Assembly (NCBI RefSeq): GCF_041261205.1
Contig: NZ_JBGCCH010000015.1
Coordinates: 62,001-126,000 of the forward strand
DNA length: 64,000 bases
Direction: 5' to 3'
Source: Catenulispora sp. MAP5-51
GTDB taxonomy: Bacteria; Actinomycetota; Actinomycetes; Streptomycetales; Catenulisporaceae
Below are positions 29,623-38,290 of this stretch, piece after piece. The position numbers were made by a program, and so were the translations under genes. Each line of letters opens with the position of its first letter. The first letter of the stretch is position 1. The notes under the pieces were generated by a model, which did not search any database, was not told the DNA's origin, and saw nothing but the letters and a program-made list of their open reading frames with translations.

Positions 29623-30719
29623 AGCGACCCCTGGATCTTCTCGGTGTAAATCTCCCGGCGCCGGGCCGGGTCCATGTGACAACGCACCAGATGCCCCGGC
29701 GCGGTCGCCGCCAACAGCGGAACCTCGGTGTCGCTGCGGCCGGCCGTCTCAGTCGCGCCGTACGGGCAACGCGGATGGAACGCACAACCGGACGGCACAT
29801 TGATCAGCGACGGCGGGTTGCCCTGGATCGGAATCAGACGCTCAGCCCGCTCCCGGTCCAGCCGCGGCATCGAAGCCAGCAGACCCCACGTGTACGGGTG
29901 CTCCGGCGCCTTGAAAATGTCGTGCGCACTGCCGTATTCCACAGCCTTGCCGCCGTACATCACCATGATGTCGTCAGCCAGCTCGGCCACCACACCCAGG
30001 TCGTGGGTGATGATGATCAGCGCCGAGTTGAACTCCCGCTGCAGATCCCGCATCAGATCCAGGATCTGCGCCTGCACCGTCACGTCCAGCGCGGTCGTCG
30101 GCTCATCGGCGATCAGCAGCGACGGGTTGCACACCAGCGCCATGGCGATCATCGCGCGCTGGCGCATACCGCCGGAGAACTGGTGCGGGAAGTCGTCCAC
30201 CCGGGTGCCCGGCTGCGGAATCCCCACCAGCTCCAGCAGCTCGATGGCGCGCTTGCGGGCCACCGCCTTGGAAACCTGGTTGTGGACCCGGTAGGCCTCG
30301 ATGATCTGCGCGCCCACGGTGTAGAAGGGGTGCATCGCCGACAGCGGATCCTGGAAGATCATCGCCATCTTCTCGCCACGCAGCCGGCGGACGTCCTCGG
30401 CACTGGCCGAGACCAGGTCCTGGCCGTCCAGCCAGATCTCACCGGAGACCTGCGCGCCGCGCTTCTTCTTCTTCTCGTTGGCCGTGCGGTGCAGGCCCAT
30501 GATCGCCAGCGACGTGACCGACTTGCCGGAGCCGGACTCGCCGACGATACCCAGCGTCTTGCCGCGCTCCAACTGGAAGGTGATCCCGTCGACGGACTTC
30601 ACCACGCCGTCGTCGGTCGGGAAGTGCACCTTCAGGTCGCGCACGTCCAGGAACCCGCGCGGGCTGGTGTTCTCCAGCGCGATGTCCTCGACGATCGCCT
30701 CGGATGCTTCGTTGCTCAT
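29619..30719 (-). CDS. Oligopeptide-type ABC transporter ATPase (OppD-like)
   Basis: The 366-residue partner ATPase has Walker [29 protein letters not shown], signature [15 protein letters not shown], Walker [13 protein letters not shown] and [11 protein letters not shown], then the HPY-type C-terminus with [10 protein letters not shown] and a later Cys in VRCHMDP. It overlaps OppB upstream by ATGA and OppF downstream by GTGA, so the three are co-translated. These are the only peptide-transporter ATPases in the window and may serve both OppBC/SBP sets. Confidence 0.94.
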   Translation of the reverse strand: MSNEASEAIVEDIALENTSPRGFLDVRDLKVHFPTDDGVVKSVDGITFQLERGKTLGIVGESGSGKSVTSLAIMGLHRTANEKKKKRGAQVSGEIWLDGQDLVSASAEDVRRLRGEKMAMIFQDPLSAMHPFYTVGAQIIEAYRVHNQVSKAVARKRAIELLELVGIPQPGTRVDDFPHQFSGGMRQRAMIAMALVCNPSLLIADEPTTALDVTVQAQILDLMRDLQREFNSALIIITHDLGVVAELADDIMVMYGGKAVEYGSAHDIFKAPEHPYTWGLLASMPRLDRERAERLIPIQGNPPSLINVPSGCAFHPRCPYGATETAGRSDTEVPLLAATAPGHLVRCHMDPARRREIYTEKIQGSL

Positions 30720-31726
30720 GAGACCCTCACTCGGGGGTCGACGACGCCGTACAGCAGGTCGACGACCAGGTTCGCCAGCACGATGAAGGCGCTGGCCACG
30801 ATCGTGACGCCCAGGATGACGGGCAGGTCGGACTGGCCCACCGCGTCGACCGCCTCACGGCCGATGCCCGGCAGGTTGAACACCTGCTCGGCGAGCACGA
30901 CACCGCCCAGGGCGAAGCCGAGGTCCATCCCGAAGATCGTGACGATCGGGGTCAGAGCCGCGCGCAGCGCGTGCTTGAAGATGACCGTCCGCTCCGGCAG
31001 GCCCTTGGCCCGCGCCGTGCGGATGAAGTCCTCGTTCATGGTGTCCAGCATGCCGACCCGGGTGAGGCGGGCGTACAGGGCCGCGAGGCCGAACGCCACG
31101 GCGATCCAGGGCAGCAGCAGGTGCGTGAACCAGCCCCACGGGTCCTGCAGGAACTTGACGTAGCCGGGGTCGGGCAGGATATGCCAGTTGACCACGAACA
31201 CCAGCGACAGCAGCGGGCCGACGAAGTACACCGGCAGCGACACCCCGACCAGCGCGGTGATCATGCCGGCGCGGTCGACGACGGTGCCCTTCTTCAGGGC
31301 CGAGGCGACGCCCACGGCGACACCGAAGACCAGCCACAGGATCGAGGAGCCGATCGCCAGGGAGATCGTGACCGGGAGCCACTGGCTGATGCTGTGGGTC
31401 ACCAGTTCGTTGGTCTTGAAGGAGTAGCCCAGGCACGGGGCCGGGCAGTGCGACATCTGCGTGCCGGTGTCGTAGTCGTACCCGACGAAGATGCCCTTGA
31501 CGAAGCGGCCGTACTGTGTCCAGACCGACTGGTCGAACCCGAAGCGGTGGATGACCGCCTGGACCGCAGCGGGGTTCTGGGTCTTACCGACGTACTGTTC
31601 CGCCAGCGACTCCGTAGTCTGCCCGCCCAGGCGTGGGAAAACATAGAAGATGAAGAAAGTGATCATAGAGATCACGAACAGCAGCACGACTGCTGAGAAC
31701 AGACGCCTGATGATGTAGGTAATCAC
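30716..31726 (-). CDS. Oligopeptide-type ABC permease, OppB-like (copy 1)
   Basis: The 336-residue permease has the N-terminal helix ITYIIRRLFSAVVLLFVISM, a large extracytoplasmic loop containing SHCPAPCLGYSF, and the inner-membrane signature with EDFIRTARAKGLPERTVIFKHALR (EAA loop) that contacts the ATPases. GTG 31726 is preferred: a longer opening from GTG 31789 has an AAGGA element but would run through a 12-bp intercistronic hairpin at 31751-31787. The product is clearly a paralogue of the permease at 35336-36334, and both share the unusual Cys-x-Ala-Pro-Cys loop motif. Confidence 0.92.
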   Translation of the reverse strand: MITYIIRRLFSAVVLLFVISMITFFIFYVFPRLGGQTTESLAEQYVGKTQNPAAVQAVIHRFGFDQSVWTQYGRFVKGIFVGYDYDTGTQMSHCPAPCLGYSFKTNELVTHSISQWLPVTISLAIGSSILWLVFGVAVGVASALKKGTVVDRAGMITALVGVSLPVYFVGPLLSLVFVVNWHILPDPGYVKFLQDPWGWFTHLLLPWIAVAFGLAALYARLTRVGMLDTMNEDFIRTARAKGLPERTVIFKHALRAALTPIVTIFGMDLGFALGGVVLAEQVFNLPGIGREAVDAVGQSDLPVILGVTIVASAFIVLANLVVDLLYGVVDPRVRVS

Positions 31727-31750
31727 GGAGTGCGGCGGCGGTCGCCCGGA

Positions 31751-31787
31751 GGCGCCGGGGCGAACCTTGTGGGTCCGCCCCGGCGCC
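31751..31787 (-). terminator. Strong intercistronic hairpin between SBP1 and OppB1
   Basis: GGCGCCGGGGCG (31751-31762) pairs perfectly with CGCCCCGGCGCC (31776-31787) around a 13-base loop. It lies between the binding-protein stop (31857) and the OppB start (31726). It probably acts as a partial terminator or 3' stabiliser that keeps binding-protein mRNA in excess. An equivalent hairpin is at 36374-36422 in the other cluster. Confidence 0.75.
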
Positions 31788-31856
31788 ACCAGGGTTCCTT
31801 GCCTTCACCTGCCTATCTGTGAAAGCGAAGGGTAGTGGCCTTCGACGGGGTGAGTG

Positions 31857-33692
31857 TTACTTCACGCCCATCGCGGAGAAGTCGTACATGCCGTAGCCCT
31901 GGCTGAAGATGACGTTCGTCAGCGTGGACGGGCGGTACACCAGGTTCTTGTCCCAGACCAGCGGCACGACCAGAGCGTCGGCCAGGGCCTGGTGGTCCAG
32001 CGCCGCGTAGTCGGCACCACGCTGCGTCGGGTCGTTCTCGTTCAGCGCCGTCTTGAAGTCGTTGTCGATCGTCGCGTCGGCGTCCCACGAGAGGTTGTAG
32101 CCACCGGAGTCGTGGATCGCCGAGGAGGCCAGCAGCGAGTACATGAAGCCGTAGCCCGACGGGAAGTCCGCGCCCCACTTCATGAAGCTGATCGCGACCT
32201 TGTGGGCGATGACGTACTGCTTGTTGCCCGCGAACTGCGAGTTGTACTTGTCGAACGGCTTGGTGTCGATCGTGGCGTTGATACCGATCGACTTCAGGTT
32301 GGTCTGCGCCGTCTGGACCATGTTCGCCTCCTTCACGGAGTTGTCGCGAGTCATGATCTCGAAGGTGTCCTTCGTGGTGCCGTCGGCGTTGAAGGCAGCC
32401 GGCTCGGCCTGCTGGCACTGCGCCAGCGACGCCTTGGCCTTGGTGACGTCACCCTTGTTGCCCGGGGTGATGTACTGGTCGCCGGCCTTCCAGCCGGGGA
32501 TCGTCGGCGGGTCCAGGGTGCTGGCGATGTCGCCGCCGCCGAAGGTGCCACCGGCCTCGGTGAGCATCGTCGACTTGTCGATGACCCACTCGAGCGCCTG
32601 ACGGCAGTTCACGTTGTCGAACGGCTTCTGCATCGTGTTGATGGCGAAGTACTCGGTCGAGTTCGCGTACGCGGAGTCGGACTGGGCCTTCAGCTTCGGG
32701 TCGCCCAGGATCTTCGTCTGGGTGGCCGGCTGCACGCCGACACCGGTCAGGTCGGCGTCCGCCGAGCCGTCGAACAGGGTGTCGTCGATCGTCGCCTTGT
32801 CCTGCTTGAGCTTGATCACGATCTTCGCGGCGCGCAGGACGTGGAGCTTGTCCGGGTCCGTGTTCGGGTCGAAGTTCGGGTTCGGCGACAGGTCCATCTC
32901 GTTGCCGACCTGGTAGCTGTCGATCTTGTACTGGCCGGTCGACAGCAGGGTCTTGAAGTAGTCCGCGCCGGTGTCCTTCGTCCGCGGCACCGGGGCCGAG
33001 CCCGGCAGCGCCATCAGGTAGTCGAAGTCCGAGAACGGCGTGGTCAGGTTGAACACGATCGTCTGCGCGTCCGGCGTGGTGATGCCGGAGACGCCGTCGT
33101 TCGGGTTCTTGTCCTTGTAGGGACCCTGGTACTTCGTGGTGTCCTGGACGAACTGCGGCAGGTACGCCGGACCGTTCACCAGGGTGTCCTGGCCCCAGTT
33201 GGAGCGCTCGATCGCGTACTTGACGTCCGCGGAGGTGACGACGGAGCCGTCCTGGTACTTCACGCCCGGCTTGATCTTGTAGGTCCAGGTCAGGCCGTTG
33301 TTGGAGACCACGCCGGGACCCTGGGCCAGGTCCGGGACGACCTTCGAGCCGGCGGTGCCGGGCTGCTGCGCGTAGGTCATCAGCGGACGAGCCCAGTCAC
33401 CGATGATCGACCACGAGAAGGCGTCGTAGGTGTTGCCCGGGTCGGGGGAGTCGAAGTCCGAGCGGTCCACCAGGCGAAGCGTGCCGCCCTCAGCGTTGCT
33501 GGGATTGACGATGCCGGTCACGGCGGCGTTGAAGCCGGTGGCGGCGCTGGTGTTGCCCGAGGGCAGGGTGGTTACAGCGGCAGTCGGCGTGTTGCTCGAG
33601 CTGGAATTGGTCTTCGAGCTGGAGCACGCCGAGGCTGCCAGGGCGACGCACGCGGCGAGCGCGACGCCTCCCAACAGCTTGGAGCGGTTCAT
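31857..33692 (-). CDS. Lipoprotein solute-binding protein, family 5 (copy 1)
   Basis: The 611-residue lipoprotein captures peptides or nickel-type solutes for the OppBCDF importer. The signal MNRSKLLGGVALAACVALA ends in lipobox SAC. The mature part has the family 5 layout: GGTLRLVDRSDFDSPDPG, ARPLMTYAQ, GLTWTYKIKPGVKYQDG, SADVKYAIERS, and the C-terminal VVPLVWDKNLVYRP. AAGGGGGT precedes ATG 33692. Ligand cannot be told from sequence. It is flanked by hairpins on both sides and is encoded between OppC1 and OppB1. Confidence 0.93.
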   Translation of the reverse strand: MNRSKLLGGVALAACVALAASACSSSKTNSSSSNTPTAAVTTLPSGNTSAATGFNAAVTGIVNPSNAEGGTLRLVDRSDFDSPDPGNTYDAFSWSIIGDWARPLMTYAQQPGTAGSKVVPDLAQGPGVVSNNGLTWTYKIKPGVKYQDGSVVTSADVKYAIERSNWGQDTLVNGPAYLPQFVQDTTKYQGPYKDKNPNDGVSGITTPDAQTIVFNLTTPFSDFDYLMALPGSAPVPRTKDTGADYFKTLLSTGQYKIDSYQVGNEMDLSPNPNFDPNTDPDKLHVLRAAKIVIKLKQDKATIDDTLFDGSADADLTGVGVQPATQTKILGDPKLKAQSDSAYANSTEYFAINTMQKPFDNVNCRQALEWVIDKSTMLTEAGGTFGGGDIASTLDPPTIPGWKAGDQYITPGNKGDVTKAKASLAQCQQAEPAAFNADGTTKDTFEIMTRDNSVKEANMVQTAQTNLKSIGINATIDTKPFDKYNSQFAGNKQYVIAHKVAISFMKWGADFPSGYGFMYSLLASSAIHDSGGYNLSWDADATIDNDFKTALNENDPTQRGADYAALDHQALADALVVPLVWDKNLVYRPSTLTNVIFSQGYGMYDFSAMGVK

Positions 33693-33719
33693 TACGGGTG
33701 GACCCCCTTGGTCAGCCCG

Positions 33720-33740
33720 GCATCCCAGGATGTGGGATGC
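33720..33740 (-). promoter_or_regulatory. Hairpin just upstream of SBP1
   Basis: GCATCCCA (33720-33727) and TGGGATGC (33733-33740) form a perfect 8-bp stem with a 5-base loop, 28 bases before the SBP1 ATG. It could be an RNA 5' stabiliser or an operator. No consensus riboswitch fold is evident. Confidence 0.45.
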
Positions 33741-33804
33741 TTTCGGTGTCTGTGCATCTGATCTTGCTGATCTCGCAGGTGGCGGCGGGTGTGAGTCCGC
33801 CTGG

Positions 33805-33828
33805 CCCCCGGCGGTGCGACGCCGGGGG
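33805..33828 (-). terminator. Hairpin after OppC1
   Basis: CCCCCGGCG (33805-33813) and CGCCGGGGG (33820-33828) form a 9-bp stem with a 6-base loop, 10 bases past the OppC1 stop. It probably separates OppC1 from SBP1 expression. Confidence 0.6.
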
Positions 33829-33837
33829 AATTCTCTT

Positions 33838-34854
33838 TTAGTGGGCCTTCGGGTCGAAGGCGTCGCGCAGGCCGTCACCGAACAGGTTGAAGGCCATGAC
33901 CGTGATGAAGATCGCAGCGCCCGGGATGATCAGGAACGCGGGGTCGACGCGGTAGTAGGAGATGGCGTCGTTGAGCATCTTGCCCCAGGACGGTGTCGGG
34001 GGGCGGATGCCGACGCCCAGGAAGGACAGAGCCGCCTCGAACAAGATGTTCGCCGGGATCAGCAGCGTGCCGTAGACCAGGATCGGGGCGACCAGGTTCG
34101 GCATCAGCTCGCGCATGATGATGCGGCGCGGCTTGGCGCCCAGCACCCGCGCGGCGTCCACGAACTCCCGCTGGCGCAGGGCGATGGTCTGCCCGCGGAC
34201 GATACGTCCGGCGTACGGCCAGCCGAAGAAGCCGATGATGAAGATCAGCATCGCGATGTGCAGTGTGTCGCCGGACATCCCGAACGCGTGGTCGGAGACG
34301 ATGGCCGCCAGCGCCAGCGCGAACAGCAGCAGCGGGAAGGCCAGGAAGACGTCCATGATGCGGGAGATGAGGGTGTCGATCCAGCCGCCGAAGTAGCCGG
34401 CGATGACGCCCATCGCGATCCCGATGATCAGCGACAGCAGCGAGGCGGAGGTCGCGATCAGCAGGCTGATGCGCGAGCCGAGCAGCACCCGGGTCAGCAC
34501 GTCGCGGCCGATCACCGGCTCCAGGCCCAGCAAGTGGGTGGAGCTGATGCCGCCCGCCGAGCCCAGCGGCATCGAGGTGTTGGGGTCGATGCTGTCCATG
34601 AACTGCTGGTTCGGGTCCGAGTTCCCGGACAGCGAGGCCAGCAGCGGGGCGAATATCGCGATCAGGACCAGCAGCACGATGATGACGCCCGCGGCCATCG
34701 CCACGCGGTCCTTCTTCATGCGCGACCAGGCGATCTGGGTGAGCGAACGACCCTCGATGGCCTTCGCCGCCGGCGTGCCCGGGTCCGGCGCGCCGGCACC
34801 GTCATCGCCGAAGTCGTCGTGCAGGGTGGAGGCGTCCCCTGGCAGCGTTGTCAT
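33838..34854 (-). CDS. Oligopeptide-type ABC permease, OppC-like (copy 1)
   Basis: The 338-residue permease has a short acidic N-terminal tail, an OppC_N segment (LTQIAWSRMKKDRVAMAAGVI, first membrane helix), and the transport domain with GRDVLTRVLLGSRISL, DVFLAFPLLLFALALAAIV, and the EAA loop REFVDAARVLGAKPRRIIMRELMPNL. This is normal OppC length, in contrast to the extended paralogue at 38291-40117. ATG 34854 is the first gene of the opp1 operon; upstream is a 481-base gap. Confidence 0.92.
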   Translation of the reverse strand: MTTLPGDASTLHDDFGDDGAGAPDPGTPAAKAIEGRSLTQIAWSRMKKDRVAMAAGVIIVLLVLIAIFAPLLASLSGNSDPNQQFMDSIDPNTSMPLGSAGGISSTHLLGLEPVIGRDVLTRVLLGSRISLLIATSASLLSLIIGIAMGVIAGYFGGWIDTLISRIMDVFLAFPLLLFALALAAIVSDHAFGMSGDTLHIAMLIFIIGFFGWPYAGRIVRGQTIALRQREFVDAARVLGAKPRRIIMRELMPNLVAPILVYGTLLIPANILFEAALSFLGVGIRPPTPSWGKMLNDAISYYRVDPAFLIIPGAAIFITVMAFNLFGDGLRDAFDPKAH

Positions 34855-35335
34855 GTGAATCCTCGGTGGTCGTCTGACTCGGAAGGCCTTGTGAGCGCAC
34901 CGGAGAGTCAGGCAGGGCGGAGTCGTGATCGCATCACGCCCGGCGACCGCCCCGAAGCGAGACGCCGGTGGTATTGCACATTGCACTGTCGGGCCGGGGC
35001 CCTCCACAGGAGAGTGGCGCCTCGCCCCCCGGCTTGGCTAGGGGGTTGGGGCAGCCTTGTCCGAACTGTGATCAATCCTGGATCGCCCGGTCACCGAGCT
35101 GTTTCGGGGTATCAGAGGGCGGTGTCGGCACCCCAGGAGTGGGAGGTAACCACCCCTTGGGTTAACGGGGTGTTACTCGCGACAGACCGATTCCTTAGGC
35201 GTTTGCCCCTTGACAGCGGGTGCCTTAGAGGGGAAGTGATCAGCTACCTAAGGTAGGCGGGAGGCCACTGCGCGCCGACCGGCGCCGTGGCGGCCGGCCG
35301 CGGCGCCCCTGCCCCGACGCGTCAGTCCAGGCGCG
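34855..35335. other. Intergenic region between the two opp clusters
   Basis: 481 bases with no credible gene. It contains the opp2 terminator (35281-35307), a 13-bp palindrome CTACCTAAGGTAG (35244-35256), a direct repeat ATTGCACATTGCAC (34973-34986) and the dyad CGTGATCGCATCACG (34924-34938), the last two within 135 bases of OppC1 and so candidate operators. A 14-bp duplication (GCGTCAGTCCAGGC) around 35320-35347 spans the OppB2 stop codon. Confidence 0.5.
35281..35307 (-). terminator. Terminator after OppB2
   Basis: GGCGCCGTGGC (35281-35291) and GCCGCGGCGCC (35297-35307) form an 11-bp stem with one mismatched pair and a 5-base loop, 28 bases past the OppB2 stop on the minus strand. Confidence 0.65.
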
Positions 35336-36334
35336 TCAGTCCAGGCGGATGCGCGGGTCCAGGACAGCATAGGCGGCGTCGACCACGAAATTGGCGACAA
35401 CGATAAAGAGCCCTGCGAACAAGGTGACGCCGAGCACCACCGGCAGGTCCTGGCCGTCCACGCCGTTCTGCGCCAGGTCGCCGATCCCGTGCAGCCCGTA
35501 GATCTTCTCGGCCAGCACCGCGCCGCCCAGCAGCAGGCCCAGGTCCATGGCGAAGACGGTGGCCACGGTCGGGAAGGTGGTCCGCAGCGCCTGCCAGAGG
35601 ACCCGCCGGCCCGGCAGGCCCTTGGCCTGCGCGGTGCGGATGAACTGGCCGGACAACGCCTCGATCATGCCCGAGCGGGTCAGCCGGGTGTACAGCGCGA
35701 AGTAGCCCAGCGCCAGCGTCACCCACGGCAGGACCAGATGGTCGGCCCAGATGAAGGGGTTGTGCAGGAACGAGTAATAGGAGACCGACGGGAACAGCCA
35801 GGCCAGCTGGGACCGGGCCAGCGGGCCGATGAACACCACCGGCAGGCAGACCCCGAGCAGCGCGACCACCCGGATCGCGCGGTCGGCCAGGCCCCCCGGC
35901 GCCATCGCCGCGACCGCGCCGGAGGCCACGCCGAGCACCAGCCACAGCACCGCCGCGCCGATCGCGATGGAGACCGTCACCGGCAGCCGGTCCAGGATCA
36001 GGGACATCACCGAGTCGTGCAGCCGCCAGGAGTAGCCCAGACACGGCGCCGAGCAGTGCGCGGCGCCGGAGCCCGGGGGCAGGTCCATGCCCACCACCAG
36101 AGCCTTGAGGTAGTCCCAGAACTGGACGTACAGCGGCTGGTCCAGGCCCAGCCGGTGCTTGATGAGCAGCAGCTGGTCCGGGGAAGGGTCCCTGCTGGCG
36201 AACTGCGCCGCCAGCTGGTCCGTGGTGCGCCCGCCGAGCGCGGGCACCGCGTAGAAGACCAGGAAGGTCACCAGGACCACGGCGAGCATGAGGATCACGG
36301 CGGTGGCGGCCCGCCGGAGGAGGAAGGTCGTCAT
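35336..36334 (-). CDS. Oligopeptide-type ABC permease, OppB-like (copy 2)
   Basis: The 332-residue permease mirrors copy 1: TTFLLRRAATAVILMLAVVLV start, AHCSAPCLGYSW in the external loop, and the EAA loop SGQFIRTAQAKGLPGRRVLWQALR. It is the last gene of the OppC2-SBP2-OppB2 cluster. No ATPase gene follows; the next genes on the strand are those of cluster 1. Its 3' end is marked by a 14-bp direct duplication across the stop codon. Confidence 0.92.
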   Translation of the reverse strand: MTTFLLRRAATAVILMLAVVLVTFLVFYAVPALGGRTTDQLAAQFASRDPSPDQLLLIKHRLGLDQPLYVQFWDYLKALVVGMDLPPGSGAAHCSAPCLGYSWRLHDSVMSLILDRLPVTVSIAIGAAVLWLVLGVASGAVAAMAPGGLADRAIRVVALLGVCLPVVFIGPLARSQLAWLFPSVSYYSFLHNPFIWADHLVLPWVTLALGYFALYTRLTRSGMIEALSGQFIRTAQAKGLPGRRVLWQALRTTFPTVATVFAMDLGLLLGGAVLAEKIYGLHGIGDLAQNGVDGQDLPVVLGVTLFAGLFIVVANFVVDAAYAVLDPRIRLD

Positions 36335-36373
36335 ACGGCCCGCGTGCTCCCCGGATTTCGTAATGGTTTCGGT

Positions 36374-36422
36374 CCGCGCGCCGCGCCGGTCCGGCTCTGG
36401 CCGGCGCCGGCGCGGCGCGCGG
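36374..36422 (-). terminator. Very strong intercistronic hairpin between SBP2 and OppB2
   Basis: CCGCGCGCCGCGCCGG (36374-36389) pairs without mismatch with CCGGCGCGGCGCGCGG (36407-36422), 16 bp, around a 17-base loop. It starts 7 bases after the SBP2 stop and precedes OppB2 by 39 bases. The position matches the hairpin of cluster 1. Confidence 0.8.
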
Positions 36423-36428
36423 AGGGGG

Positions 36429-38267
36429 TCACTTCAGGCCCAGGACCGACAGGTCGTAGCCGCCGCTGCCGGCCTGGTCGATCATCACGTTGGTCAGCCG
36501 CGCGGAGCGGAACCGCATGATGTGCCGGTCCATCAGCGGGACCACGGCCGCCAGGTCCATCACCCGGTGGTCGATCTTGACCCAGTCCTGCTGCTGGGTG
36601 GTCGGCTCGGAGCTGGCCAGCGCGGCGCTCTCCAGGTCGTTGACCGTCGAGTCGTTCAGGAACGCGTAGTTCTGGCTGCCGGTGGCCGCGATGCCGTTCT
36701 TGGTGACCAGCTGGTCGAGCATGCCGTAGCCGGTCAGCCAGTCCGGGCCCCAGTTGGCCAGGCACATGCCCAGCCGGTGCGCCTTGGCGTAGGCCTGGTT
36801 GCCGCAGTACTGGCTGTACTGGCCGAACGGGAACAGGGTCACCTGGGTGCTGATGCCGACGCCGGCCAGCGAGGACTGGATCGCGGTCGCGGCGTTCTGC
36901 AGGTCCGGGGCGTTGGTCTGCGCGGCGATCTTGAAGCTCAGCGTGCCGGAGCCGTCGAACAGGCCCGGCGAATCCGCCTTGCACTTGGCCAGCAGCGTCC
37001 TGGCCTGCGCCGGGTTGTAGGTGTAGGTCGGGAACTGCACCGCGCCGGGGATGCCCGGGGTGAGCAGGTTGGTGGCGATGGTGCCGCCCCACTGGCCGCC
37101 GAGCTGGTTCAGCACGGTGTTCTTGTCCACCGCGTACTCGATGGCCTGCCGGCAGGACACGTCACCGATCAGCTGCGTGTTGATCGAGGAGTAGGCGATC
37201 GAGTAGTCCGGGGCGTCGTCGGTCTGCGACTTGAGCACCGGGTCCTGCAGCACCTTGGCGTGGTTGGCCACGGTCAGCGCCGAGCCGAGGTCGGCGTCGG
37301 CCTGGCCGTCCAGCAGTTCCTGGTCGCGCTCGCCGGAGTCCACGCCCAGCTGCACGTCGACCGAGTCGGCCAGGGCCGTGTGCATGTGGTCGGGGTCGGA
37401 CTGCTGGTTGTAGGCGTCGTTGCGGACCAGCTTCAGCTCCTTGCCCGGGGAGTAGCTGGCGATCTTGTAGGCACCGGTGGAGATCGGACGCTTGGCGTAG
37501 GTGTCGCCGGAGTCCTTCTGGTCCACGGTGCGCTCGACCGGGGCGGTCTGCAGCAGCGTCATCACGTAGTCGAACTCGCCGAAGGCCTGCGGGAGGTTGA
37601 AGACGATCTTCTTCGGGTCCGTGGTGACGATGATGTTGTCGAAGAGCTTGTCGCCGTCCTTGTAGACGTCCAGGTTGTCGAACCGGTGGTCGCCGGGCGG
37701 GGTCAGGATGTTGTGGAAGTAGGTCGGGCCGTTGCCGACCAGCGAGGACCAGTTGGAGCGCTCGATGGCCCAGCGGACGTCGCCGGAGGTGATCGGCGTG
37801 CCGTCCTCGAAGGTGGCGTTGTCGCGCAGGGTGTAGGTCCAGGTCTTGCCGCCGTTGCTCTGCACGCCCGGGCCGGTGGCCAGGTCGCCGACGATCTGGT
37901 TGCCCCCGGGGGTGTGGTTGTAGGCCATCATCGGCCGGGCGAACATCCGGAACAGGTTCCAGGTCTGCGCGGAGTAGGTGACTCCGGGGTCCATCGAGTC
38001 GAACGACTGCGAGGAGACCAGGTTGATGGTTCCGCCGGTCTTGGTCGAGGGGTTCAGCACCTGCTTGCCCGCCAGGTCGAAGCCCGGGCCCATGGTCGAG
38101 CCCGCGCTCGCGCCGCTGCTCGAGCCGCAGGCGGTCAGGACCATGGCGAGCGCCGCGGCGGCGGCCCCCGCGCGGATCCGAATCTTATTTGTGACGCGAA
38201 GCGTCTCCTTGACGGGCGGTGGTGGGAGACGGGTGGGCTTTGGTATCACAGCGGTTTCCTTCTTCAT
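36429..38267 (-). CDS. Lipoprotein solute-binding protein, family 5 (copy 2)
   Basis: The 612-residue product is a paralogue of the protein at 31857-33692, with GGTINLVSSQSFDSMDPG, GKTWTYTLRDNATFEDG, GDVRWAIERSNW and CRQAIEYAVDKNTVLNQLGG. The lipobox is LTAC. The signal has an unusually long N-region: about 32 mostly charged or proline residues precede the hydrophobic core AAAAALAMVLTA, and no good internal start shortens it. ATG 38267 lies 23 bases after OppC2. Ligand is unknown. Confidence 0.9.
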   Translation of the reverse strand: MKKETAVIPKPTRLPPPPVKETLRVTNKIRIRAGAAAAALAMVLTACGSSSGASAGSTMGPGFDLAGKQVLNPSTKTGGTINLVSSQSFDSMDPGVTYSAQTWNLFRMFARPMMAYNHTPGGNQIVGDLATGPGVQSNGGKTWTYTLRDNATFEDGTPITSGDVRWAIERSNWSSLVGNGPTYFHNILTPPGDHRFDNLDVYKDGDKLFDNIIVTTDPKKIVFNLPQAFGEFDYVMTLLQTAPVERTVDQKDSGDTYAKRPISTGAYKIASYSPGKELKLVRNDAYNQQSDPDHMHTALADSVDVQLGVDSGERDQELLDGQADADLGSALTVANHAKVLQDPVLKSQTDDAPDYSIAYSSINTQLIGDVSCRQAIEYAVDKNTVLNQLGGQWGGTIATNLLTPGIPGAVQFPTYTYNPAQARTLLAKCKADSPGLFDGSGTLSFKIAAQTNAPDLQNAATAIQSSLAGVGISTQVTLFPFGQYSQYCGNQAYAKAHRLGMCLANWGPDWLTGYGMLDQLVTKNGIAATGSQNYAFLNDSTVNDLESAALASSEPTTQQQDWVKIDHRVMDLAAVVPLMDRHIMRFRSARLTNVMIDQAGSGGYDLSVLGLK

Positions 38268-38290
38268 GGCTAGCGCCGTGCCGCGAAGCG

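Noticed and set aside
31727-31789. Earlier GTG start for OppB1 at 31789
   Set aside because: It has a fair AAGGA element, but the extra 21 residues are Pro/Arg/Gly-rich, unlike OppB, and would be encoded by the strong intercistronic hairpin.
35320-35347. 14-bp duplication at the OppB2 stop as an insertion-element target site
   Set aside because: The copies are adjacent with nothing inserted between, so simple slippage is more likely.
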